Below the pieces are notes generated by a model that ran no database searches, had not been told where the DNA came from, and worked only from the letters and a program-made list of their open reading frames with translations. Positions 51,513-59,212 of a DNA stretch of 64,000 nt are shown in pieces (within the stretch, counting starts at the first letter, position 1; the number at the start of each line of letters is the position of its first letter). This stretch comes from GCA-002708315 sp964460905 (GTDB lineage: Bacteria > Bacteroidota > Bacteroidia > Bacteroidales > F082): positions 28,424 through 92,423 of the forward strand of contig CAYWRM010000017.1 in NCBI GenBank assembly GCA_964460905.1, written 5' to 3'. Made by a program: the position numbers and the translations under genes.

Positions 51513-53774
51513 TTATTCAAATAGCCCCATTTCCCTCCTTTTAGCAGCAACTGCCATTTGCCCTAATGCAATACCTCCATCGTTTGAGGGTACTTGCGAT
51601 TGAGTGTAGTACTCAAATCCGTTTTTTGCAAGTTTAATTTCTGATTTCCCCAAAATAATACTGTTCTGGAATGTTCCTCCTGATAATACTACCTTATTAA
51701 TATCTGAATTATCACGAATTGCTATCGCCATATCAACAATAACATTAACAATTGTATTATGGAATTTCCCGGAAATTATGTTAATAGAAATTCCAATGCG
51801 TAAATCTTCAATTATTTCTTCAAAAGTATGTTTAAAGCTGATGCAATCCTTATGCGAATAGGAATAACTATCAACAACATTATTATCTGTAATCGATTCT
51901 AATTGCATTGGTGCTTCAGCATGATATGTTGCTGTTTGGCAAACCCCCAATAGAGCTGCAACAGCGTCAAATAGCCTTCCTGCACTGCTTGTAAGAGGTG
52001 AGTTTAGTTTCTTATTTAGCATCAACTGAATTGTTTGAAGGCTTAACTCTTCAATGCCATCAAATAAGAAAGAAAATTTAGTTTTGGCATCCTCACCAAA
52101 ATAATGATTTAAGTATGCAGCCATCATTCTCCATGGGTTTTTGATAACAGCATCGCCACCCGGTTGCATTATATATTCAAAATGTGTAATTCTTTCGTAG
52201 TTATTAAGGTCACAAACAAAGAATTCGCCTCCCCAAATATTGCCATCATCGCCATATCCGGTTCCGTCAAAACTAATACCTATAACCTTTTCATCTAGCT
52301 TGAACTCAGCCATGCACGATGCTATGTGAGCATGGTGGTGTTGTACTTTGGTAGTTGGTAAATGCATTTTTTCTACGTATCTCGTAGATAAATAATCAGG
52401 ATGCATATCCATAACTGCAAGTTGAGGTTTGAACCTAAATAACTTGCTAAATCTTTTTACAGATTCGTCATAGAATTCAAGGGTCTCCATATTCTTTAAA
52501 TCACCAATATGCTGACTAAGTATCGCCTGATTACCTTTTCCAATGCAAAAACAGTTTACAAGTTCACTACCTCCGGCAAATATTCCTTCAGTAACTAAAT
52601 TTAACTCAATGGGGGATGGGGCATAACCTCTGGACCTCCTTAATACTCGTGGGATATTATTAATTACGGTTGTAACTGAATCATCTGCACGATTATGTAT
52701 TTCACGATTATAAGTAATTAGGGCATCACTTATATTACCTAGGGTTGAAAGTGCATCTTCATTGGATATAACTACAGGCTCATCAGCAATATTACCACTT
52801 GTAAGAACAATAGAAACTACTTTCAATTTTTCAAATAGCATATAATGAAATGGCATATATGGAAGCATTACACCAATTGTATTTAACCCTATACTTATGA
52901 ATGGCGATATATCCTTTTTCAACTTGAGAAGAACGATTGGTTTTCTCCAGTTGGTTAGTAATTCTTCTTCTTCATTACTCATGTGAAGATACTTGCGTAC
53001 TGAAATAATATCCTTAAACATTAAAGCAAAAGGTTTTCCTTCACGATTTTTTCCAATTCGCAAGTTATTAATGCTATTATCGTCAAATGCATTACAAGCA
53101 AGATGATAGCCACCTAATCCTTTGATAGCTATAATCATACCATCCATAATTAATTTGCTCGATGTAGATATGATAGCGTCTATATCATTAATAATTTTGT
53201 TTTTATAATATAAGGAATAGTGTGGACCACAATTGTTACATGCTACGGGTTGCGCATGAAATCTACGATCGAGTATATTAATATATTCTGAATTACATGA
53301 ACTACACATTGGAAATACATCCATTGTAGTTTTTGAGCGGTCATAAGGAAGATCCTTTATTATTGTAAAGCGTGGACCACAATTTGTACAATTGGTAAAA
53401 GCATAATTTATCCTGTTTACTTGGGCGCTCATATCGTTGAGACAATCGTTACATACTCCAATATCAGGACTGACTTCTGTTATTTCATTTGATTTTGAGG
53501 TGCTTTTTGTTATTGTGAAATTATCATATCCAACATACCTTGTCTTTTTAATAATTAAACTTGTAATATTTGATGCTGGGGGTATTTGTAATGGTATATC
53601 AGAAATGAAATTGGTTACATTTTTTTTGGTTCCTTCAACGTTAATTATCACTCCGGTATTGTTATTTTCAACTGTTCCTTTAATATTATGTTTAATTGCT
53701 ATTCTATATATAGCCGGTCTGAATCCCACTCCCTGAACTAAACCTTTGATATGTAGCTTTTTAGATGTAATCAT
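51513..53774 (-). CDS. hypF: Carbamoyltransferase HypF
   Basis: A 753-residue multidomain protein: acylphosphatase (about 1-90, KGLVQGVGFRPAIYRIA), two zinc-finger pairs (CNDCLND ... CTNCGPRF, CSSCNSEY ... CNNCGPHY, about 108-185), a YrdC-type domain (about 195-370, KGLGGYHLACNAF, LTSGNIADEPVV) and a Kae1-like domain (about 385-753, VQHHHAHIASCMAE, FDGTGYGDDGNIWGGEF). It activates carbamoyl phosphate and transfers the carbamoyl group to the HypE C-terminal Cys. It is the first gene of the minus-strand hyp operon and diverges from hox across a 146-nt regulatory spacer. Confidence 0.95.
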   Translation of the reverse strand: MITSKKLHIKGLVQGVGFRPAIYRIAIKHNIKGTVENNNTGVIINVEGTKKNVTNFISDIPLQIPPASNITSLIIKKTRYVGYDNFTITKSTSKSNEITEVSPDIGVCNDCLNDMSAQVNRINYAFTNCTNCGPRFTIIKDLPYDRSKTTMDVFPMCSSCNSEYINILDRRFHAQPVACNNCGPHYSLYYKNKIINDIDAIISTSSKLIMDGMIIAIKGLGGYHLACNAFDDNSINNLRIGKNREGKPFALMFKDIISVRKYLHMSNEEEELLTNWRKPIVLLKLKKDISPFISIGLNTIGVMLPYMPFHYMLFEKLKVVSIVLTSGNIADEPVVISNEDALSTLGNISDALITYNREIHNRADDSVTTVINNIPRVLRRSRGYAPSPIELNLVTEGIFAGGSELVNCFCIGKGNQAILSQHIGDLKNMETLEFYDESVKRFSKLFRFKPQLAVMDMHPDYLSTRYVEKMHLPTTKVQHHHAHIASCMAEFKLDEKVIGISFDGTGYGDDGNIWGGEFFVCDLNNYERITHFEYIMQPGGDAVIKNPWRMMAAYLNHYFGEDAKTKFSFLFDGIEELSLQTIQLMLNKKLNSPLTSSAGRLFDAVAALLGVCQTATYHAEAPMQLESITDNNVVDSYSYSHKDCISFKHTFEEIIEDLRIGISINIISGKFHNTIVNVIVDMAIAIRDNSDINKVVLSGGTFQNSIILGKSEIKLAKNGFEYYTQSQVPSNDGGIALGQMAVAAKRREMGLFE

Positions 53775-53795
53775 AATTAATTAGAAATCAGATGT

Positions 53796-53803
53796 CAAAG
53801 CTA
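53796..53803 (-). promoter_or_regulatory. hypF -7 promoter element (TAGCTTTG on minus strand)
   Basis: An exact TAnnTTTG on the minus strand, 22 nt before the hypF ATG. It is back-to-back with the hox promoter, 52 nt away. Confidence 0.5.
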
Positions 53804-53829
53804 ATTTAAATTCATTATAAATTTATATA

Positions 53830-53863
53830 TTGCGAAATAAATAACAAAAAAGAATTACATTTG
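53830..53863 (+). promoter_or_regulatory. hox operon promoter (TTG-23-TACATTTG)
   Basis: TTG at 53830-53832 and an exact TACATTTG at 53856-53863. The expected transcription start (about 53869) falls inside the Rex-like site that begins at 53864, an ideal position for repression. The leader to the ATG at 53921 is about 50 nt. Confidence 0.6.
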
Positions 53864-53881
53864 TTGTGAATTAATTAACAG
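53864..53881 (+). promoter_or_regulatory. Rex-like redox operator at the hox promoter
   Basis: TTGTGAATTAATTAACAG fits the Rex pattern TTGTKAA-n4-TTMACAA at all but the last position: left half TTGTGAA, spacer TTAA, right half TTAACAG. Rex is released from DNA by NADH, so an NAD-linked hydrogenase is a plausible target. No rex gene lies in the window. The hypF operon diverges from the same spacer and might be co-controlled. Confidence 0.6.
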
Positions 53882-53920
53882 ATCAAATGTGTGTTATTTT
53901 AAATAATTAAATTCAAATAG

Positions 53921-55729
53921 ATGAAAGAAAAAATTCTTGAAATTATCAGTAAATATAATATGGACAAAACAAGAATGATGGACATATTGCATGATATTCA
54001 GAACCTTGCTGGGTGTGTTGATAAGGAAGCAGTTGAGGTATTGCATCGAAAGCTTGGAATGTCAGTATCACAAGTGGAGGAAGTTATTTCCTTCTATCAT
54101 TTTTACACTTGTAAACCATTAGCTAAAATTAATATCTATTTAAATAATAGTGTTACAGCTAATATGCATGGGCGAAAAAAAGTTCTAGAAGCATTTAAAA
54201 TAGAATGCAATGTTGAGGAAGGTTCTGTTAATTCTGATGGAGAATTCGGATTATTTAGTACTTCATGTATTGGGATGAACGACCAGGAGCCTGCAGCATT
54301 AATAAATGGCAGGGTTTTTACAAGGTTAACTCCATATAGAGTAAGAGAACTTGTCAAGGATTTAAAGAATGGTAAAAACATTGATGATTTAATATATGAA
54401 GGTGACGGAGGAGGCAGAAATGCATTACCTGAGATAAATTCAATGGTTTGCAATAATATACGTAGGAGAGGAGCTTTACTTACAGAAGACTATCAACCGT
54501 TTGATATTACTACCAATTTGCTTCCCGGTAGTACACCTGAAGAGATAATAACGATTGTGGAGGATTCAAACATACGTGGACGTGGAGGTGCTGGATTCCC
54601 AACGGGTTTAAAATGGAAATTTGGAAGAAAAGCAACGGGTGAACATCATGTTATTATTTGTAATGCTGATGAGGGAGAACCTGGTACTTTTAAAGATAGG
54701 ATAATTCTTACTGAGTTTGCTGAGATGGTTTTTGAAGGTATGGTTATTGCCGGATATGCAGTTGGTGCTGATATAGGATTATTATATCTTAGATATGAAT
54801 ATAAATATCTACTCAATTATCTTGATGGTATACTTGATAAAATGCGTGCTAGTAATATGTTAGGAAATGAAATAAGTGGAATTTCCGATTTTAATTTTGA
54901 TATCAGAATTCAACTTGGAGCAGGAGCATATATTTGTGGTGAAGAGTCAGCACTAATCGAGTCCCTGGAAGGTAAACGTGGTGAACCACGTGACAAACCA
55001 CCATTTCCGGTTGAAAAAGGATACTTAAATTATCCTACAGTTGTTAATAATGTTGAAACATTGGCAACAATTCCTAAAATATTAAAAAATGGTTCTGAAT
55101 GGTTTGTAAATAAAGGGAATAGCTCATCTGCAGGAACAAAGATACTTAGTGTTTCAGGTGATTGTAATTTTCCTGGCATTTATGAAGTGGAATGGGGTAC
55201 AACAGTTAAAGATGTACTTGATATGTGTGGTTCTTATGATGTTCAGGCTATTCAGGTTGGAGGCCCATCAGGTGCATTGATTGGTGAGAAAGACTTTGAT
55301 AGAACATTGAGTTATACTGATTTACCTACAGGTGGATCAATGATAGTGATTGGAAATAAACGTAATATCCTGAAAGAGGTGGTTATGAATTTTATGGATT
55401 TTTTCATTGAAGAATCGTGTGGTTCTTGTTCTACATGCCGAAATATGCCATCTGTTATGAAAGAAAGGCTCAAAAAGATTATGGCGGGTCGTGGTGTTGA
55501 AAGTGATATTGATGAATTATCATCATGGAGTGAGGTGCTTAAGGTTAGTCGTTGTGGACTTGGTCAAACTGCTGCAAATCCAATAACATCCAGTATAAAT
55601 AATTTCCGCCATCTTTATGATAATCTAGTGCAGAAAGATGTTTCTTTTGATACAGGCTTTGATCTGGAAGAATCTGTTAAAGCTTCGTGTGCTGCTGTTG
55701 GTAGGCAACCAATTCTTCATAATATGTAA
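53921..55729 (+). CDS. hoxF: NAD-reducing hydrogenase diaphorase subunit, fused HoxE-HoxF type
   Basis: A 602-residue fusion. Residues about 1-150 are a NuoE/HoxE-like thioredoxin-fold domain that keeps only Cys116 (FSTSCIGMND); the expected first Cys pair is replaced (NNSVTANMHG), so a [2Fe-2S] cluster there is doubtful. The NuoF/HoxF part has RGRGGAGFPTGLKW (about 219, FMN/NADH site), NADEGEPGTFKDR (about 248), GAGAYICGEESALIESLEG and the [4Fe-4S] ligands C500, C503, C506 and C545. It oxidises or reduces NAD(H). It is the first gene of hoxFUYHW. Confidence 0.93.
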   Translation: MKEKILEIISKYNMDKTRMMDILHDIQNLAGCVDKEAVEVLHRKLGMSVSQVEEVISFYHFYTCKPLAKINIYLNNSVTANMHGRKKVLEAFKIECNVEEGSVNSDGEFGLFSTSCIGMNDQEPAALINGRVFTRLTPYRVRELVKDLKNGKNIDDLIYEGDGGGRNALPEINSMVCNNIRRRGALLTEDYQPFDITTNLLPGSTPEEIITIVEDSNIRGRGGAGFPTGLKWKFGRKATGEHHVIICNADEGEPGTFKDRIILTEFAEMVFEGMVIAGYAVGADIGLLYLRYEYKYLLNYLDGILDKMRASNMLGNEISGISDFNFDIRIQLGAGAYICGEESALIESLEGKRGEPRDKPPFPVEKGYLNYPTVVNNVETLATIPKILKNGSEWFVNKGNSSSAGTKILSVSGDCNFPGIYEVEWGTTVKDVLDMCGSYDVQAIQVGGPSGALIGEKDFDRTLSYTDLPTGGSMIVIGNKRNILKEVVMNFMDFFIEESCGSCSTCRNMPSVMKERLKKIMAGRGVESDIDELSSWSEVLKVSRCGLGQTAANPITSSINNFRHLYDNLVQKDVSFDTGFDLEESVKASCAAVGRQPILHNM

Positions 55730-55746
55730 TTGATAAACAGAAAACT

Positions 55747-56442
55747 ATGAATAATAAAATAAAATTTAAAATAGACGGTAAGGAAATTATCACAGAAAGT
55801 GGTAAAACGGTAGTTGAAGCTGCTCGCGACAATGGAGTTTATATTCCAACACTTTGCAATTTCCCTGGTGTTCCTCCAAAAGGAAGCTGTAGGATGTGCA
55901 CTATTAAAATTAATAATAGGTTTATGACCTCATGCACAACACCAGCTGCAGCAGGTATGGAAATTGAAAATGATACACCTGAAATAAATGAACTTCGTAA
56001 AAGTATTATTGAGCTATTATTTGTTAGTGGTAATCACTTCTGTCCATCATGCGAAAAAAGTGGAAACTGCGAATTACAGGCTCTGGCATATCGTTATCAA
56101 ATGATGGTACCTAGGTATCCATTTTCATTTCCACAAAAGGAAGTTGATGCGTCAAGTCCAAAGATCATTAAAGATCAAAACAGGTGTGTACTTTGTCAGA
56201 GGTGCATGAAGACTATTAAAACTGATAATGGCGAACGGTATTTTTCTTTTTTCAAGAGAGGAAGTGAACTTGAGGTTGTTCTTGATGAAGAGCTGGGCAA
56301 AGAAATTACAGATGAACTCGCTAAGAAGGCAATGGAAAATTGTCCGGTTGGTTCAATTATATATAAAGAAGTTGGTTTTGTTGAGCCTATTGGTAAGCGT
56401 AAATATGATAAGGAGCCAATAGGATCTGACATTGATGTTTAA
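55747..56442 (+). CDS. hoxU: NAD-reducing hydrogenase iron-sulfur subunit HoxU
   Basis: A 231-residue electron-transfer subunit. [2Fe-2S] ligands are C37, C48, C51 and C63; a His-Cys3 [4Fe-4S] site is H97, C99, C102, C108 (GNHFCPSCEKSGNCELQ). A C-terminal [4Fe-4S] ligand set is C147, C150, C153 with the Cys of ENCPVGS (about 194). It links the HoxF flavin to the hydrogenase module. Spacing is 17 nt on each side. Length matches HoxU of group 3d hydrogenases rather than the longer NuoG. Confidence 0.93.
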   Translation: MNNKIKFKIDGKEIITESGKTVVEAARDNGVYIPTLCNFPGVPPKGSCRMCTIKINNRFMTSCTTPAAAGMEIENDTPEINELRKSIIELLFVSGNHFCPSCEKSGNCELQALAYRYQMMVPRYPFSFPQKEVDASSPKIIKDQNRCVLCQRCMKTIKTDNGERYFSFFKRGSELEVVLDEELGKEITDELAKKAMENCPVGSIIYKEVGFVEPIGKRKYDKEPIGSDIDV

Positions 56443-56459
56443 TTTTAAAATTTGAAAAG

Positions 56460-57008
56460 ATGAGTAAAAAAGTAATAGCAACAACTTCATTAGCCGGATG
56501 TTTTGGTTGTCATATGTCCATACTGGATATAGATGAACGTATAATTGATCTTGTGGAGTTAGTTGAGTTTAATAAATCACCCGTTGACGATATTAAAAAA
56601 TTTACAAAAAGAGTAGATATAGGTATTGTGGAAGGCGGATGCTGCAACAGCGAAAATGTTGAAGTACTAAAATATTTTAGGGAAAACTGCGATGTTCTCA
56701 TATCACTGGGAGAGTGTGCAATTATGGGAGGTCTACCTGCTTTACGTAATGGTATTCCTATCGAGGAATGTCTTAATGAGGCTTATCTCGATGGACCTAC
56801 AGTTAAGGGAAATACTGAAAGAATTATCCCCAATGATCCTGAATTGCCAATGATTCTTGACAAAGTATATCCATGTCATGAAGTGGTAAAGGTTGATTAT
56901 TACCTCCCGGGTTGTCCGCCTCGTGCTGATTTGATTTGGGATGCTCTCGTAGCATTGTTAACCGGTAGTGAGATGGATCTTCCTTATGAAGTAATAAAAT
57001 TTGATTAA
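56460..57008 (+). CDS. hoxY: NAD-reducing hydrogenase small subunit HoxY
   Basis: A 182-residue small subunit. Proximal [4Fe-4S] ligands are seen in LAGCFGCHMSILDID (about 11-25), GECAIMGGLPALRNG (about 80-94) and LPGCPPRADLIWDAL (about 157-171). Absence of a Tat signal and of medial/distal cluster domains marks a cytoplasmic group 3 enzyme. It pairs with HoxH and hands electrons to HoxU. Operon spacing to hoxH is 20 nt. Confidence 0.93.
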   Translation: MSKKVIATTSLAGCFGCHMSILDIDERIIDLVELVEFNKSPVDDIKKFTKRVDIGIVEGGCCNSENVEVLKYFRENCDVLISLGECAIMGGLPALRNGIPIEECLNEAYLDGPTVKGNTERIIPNDPELPMILDKVYPCHEVVKVDYYLPGCPPRADLIWDALVALLTGSEMDLPYEVIKFD

Positions 57009-57028
57009 TATTGTAAAACTAAATTGAC

Positions 57029-58480
57029 ATGCCAAAAAAAATAACTATAGAACCTGTAACACGTGTTGAAGGACATGGTAAGGTAACAATTAAAATTGAC
57101 GATGAAGGCAACGTTCGTGAATCACGATTACATATTGTTGAATTTAGGGGTTTTGAACGATTTGTTCAGGGACGTCCTTATTGGGAAGCACCTGTATTAG
57201 TACAGCGTCTTTGCGGTATATGCCCGGTAAGTCATCATCTTGCAGCTGCTAAAGCACTTGATGTAATTGTAGGTGCAGGTACTGGAGATGGATTAACTGC
57301 AGTTGGGGATAAGATGCGCCGTTTGATGCATTTCGGACAGTTTTTTCAATCACATGTTCTGCATTTCTTTCACCTAAGTTCTCCTGATTTTCTGTTTGGG
57401 ATAAATTCTGATCCTGCAATACGTAATATAATAGGTGTGATTGAGCATCATAAAGATTTAGCTGTTCAGGGTGTTATGATGAGAAAATATGGTCAGGAAG
57501 TGATATTTCATACAGCAGGTAAAAAAATTCATGGTACAGGAGCTATTCCTGGTGGAATTAATAAAAATCTGAGCATTGCCGAACGAGATTTATTGTTGAA
57601 TGGAGCTGATCCTATGAATGCCGATAAAATGGTCGAATGGTCGGTAGCAGCTCTTGCTTTCTTTAAAGCTTATCATAAAAATAATACTACTTTAGTTGAT
57701 ACTTTTGCTGATTTTCCATCTAACCATTTAAGTATAGTTAGAAAGGATGGTGCAATGGATATTTATAATGGAGTATTAAGAGCTGTTGATGCTAATGGGA
57801 AAAGAATACTTGATGATGTTGATTGTCAGGATTATGATAAGTATATTGAAGAAGAAGTTAAGAATTGGAGTTATATGAAGTTTCCTTATCTAAAGCATAT
57901 TGGTAAAGAAAAAGGTTGGTATAGGGTAGGTCCATTAGCACGGCTAAATGTTGTTGATTTTATACCAACACCTTTAGCTCAAAAGGAATTTGAAGAGTTT
58001 AAGGCATATACACATGGCAAGCCAAATAACATGAGTCTTCATTATCATTGGGCTAGATTAATTGAAGTTCTTTATGCAGCTGAAGAAATCAGAAACCTAT
58101 TAAAGGATCCTGATTTGCAAAATGAAGATCTTGTAGTTAAAGGTGAAAAAACTAATAAAGGTGTAGGTGTTATTGAAGCTCCACGAGGAACGCTATTCCA
58201 TCATTATGAGATAAATGATAATGATCAAATAACTCTTGCTAACCTTATAGTTTCAACAACAAATAATAATGAGCCAATGAATAGAGCTGTTAATCTTACT
58301 GCAAAATCATTTATGAATGGTCAGAAAGAAATTACAGAGGGTATGATGAATGCTGTTGAAGTTGCTATTAGAGCTTATGATCCATGTTTGAGTTGTGCTA
58401 CACATGCACTTGGACAAATGCCTCTTGAAATGAAACTTGTTAATGCCAACGATGAAGTTATAGATACTAAATCAAAATAA
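57029..58480 (+). CDS. hoxH: NAD-reducing hydrogenase large subunit HoxH
   Basis: A 483-residue [NiFe] catalytic subunit. Nickel-iron ligands are C62 and C65 in RLCGICPVSHH (L1/L2 region) and C453 and C456 in DPCLSCATH at 451-459. The 24 residues after His459 form the C-terminal extension removed by the maturation protease once nickel is loaded. The motif pattern and partner subunits fit group 3d (bidirectional, NAD-linked) hydrogenases: H2 + NAD+ to NADH + H+ and back. In a fermenting cell it could release NADH electrons as H2 or use H2. Confidence 0.94.
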   Translation: MPKKITIEPVTRVEGHGKVTIKIDDEGNVRESRLHIVEFRGFERFVQGRPYWEAPVLVQRLCGICPVSHHLAAAKALDVIVGAGTGDGLTAVGDKMRRLMHFGQFFQSHVLHFFHLSSPDFLFGINSDPAIRNIIGVIEHHKDLAVQGVMMRKYGQEVIFHTAGKKIHGTGAIPGGINKNLSIAERDLLLNGADPMNADKMVEWSVAALAFFKAYHKNNTTLVDTFADFPSNHLSIVRKDGAMDIYNGVLRAVDANGKRILDDVDCQDYDKYIEEEVKNWSYMKFPYLKHIGKEKGWYRVGPLARLNVVDFIPTPLAQKEFEEFKAYTHGKPNNMSLHYHWARLIEVLYAAEEIRNLLKDPDLQNEDLVVKGEKTNKGVGVIEAPRGTLFHHYEINDNDQITLANLIVSTTNNNEPMNRAVNLTAKSFMNGQKEITEGMMNAVEVAIRAYDPCLSCATHALGQMPLEMKLVNANDEVIDTKSK

Positions 58481-58482
58481 TT

Positions 58483-58989
58483 ATGATAAAATTAAAAAGG
58501 AGAGCGCTAATTTATGGCTATGGAAATCCTGGTCGTGAAGATGATGGCCTTGGTATTGAAATGGTCAAAATGGTTCAAAACTGGATTGACATGCACAAAC
58601 TTGATTGTATGACAACGGATAGCAACTATCAGCTTAATATTGAAGATGCTGAAAAAATATCTGAATGGGACATAGTTGTTTTTGTTGATGCATCTAAAGA
58701 TGAAGACCTACATGAGTTTATTTGTAGTAAAGTAGAGTCTTCCGATGCTAAAGTTGAATTTACAATGCATGCTGTTTCACCAGCATATGTACTGCATTTA
58801 AGCCAGAAACTTTTTAATAAATCACCAGAAACATATGTTATGGGAATAAAAGGCTATGAATGGGATTTTAAAGAAGGCCTTTCTGATTGTGCAAAACTTA
58901 ATTTGGAACAAGGATTTCAGTATTTAACTCGTAAATTGGCAGGATGGGCTCTTATAAAAAAGAATCTGCCCATAAGTATGTTGTCGTAG
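58483..58989 (+). CDS. hoxW: Hydrogenase maturation endopeptidase (HoxW-type)
   Basis: A 168-residue HyaD/HybD-fold protease. YGYGNPGREDDGLGIEMVK (about 11-29) carries the first nickel-binding acidic residue, VFVDASKDE (about 64) the second, and TMHAVSPAYVL (about 88-98) contains the His ligand. It clips the HoxH C-terminal extension after nickel insertion. It starts 2 nt after hoxH, last gene of the operon. A hairpin terminator occurs about 145 nt downstream. Confidence 0.9.
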   Translation: MIKLKRRALIYGYGNPGREDDGLGIEMVKMVQNWIDMHKLDCMTTDSNYQLNIEDAEKISEWDIVVFVDASKDEDLHEFICSKVESSDAKVEFTMHAVSPAYVLHLSQKLFNKSPETYVMGIKGYEWDFKEGLSDCAKLNLEQGFQYLTRKLAGWALIKKNLPISMLS

Positions 58990-59133
58990 TACTTAATTAA
59001 TATTATTGATAATATACATTTTTTATAAATAATTGTCAAGATTTAAATTTACGATTGATTTGAATTAGAGTGATTTTTGTACCTTGTAGTTTTAATTCAT
59101 ATCATATTTTGTTTCTTTAGAATTACGTATAGA

Positions 59134-59160
59134 AAAACCTGCTGTGAGGCAGGTTTTTTT
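59134..59160 (+). terminator. Intrinsic terminator between hoxW and the antiporter
   Basis: AAACCTGC and GCAGGTTT enclose a 6-nt loop (TGTGAG) and lead into a run of seven T. It could end the hox transcript. A promoter-like TTTG-17-TACCTTG (59059-59086, TAnnTTG with one T missing) sits just upstream, so it might instead be an attenuator in the antiporter leader. Confidence 0.75.
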
Positions 59161-59212
59161 ATTAAAGGGGTTTGAATTTTATATACATTTACCTCAAATT
59201 TACATTTATGCT

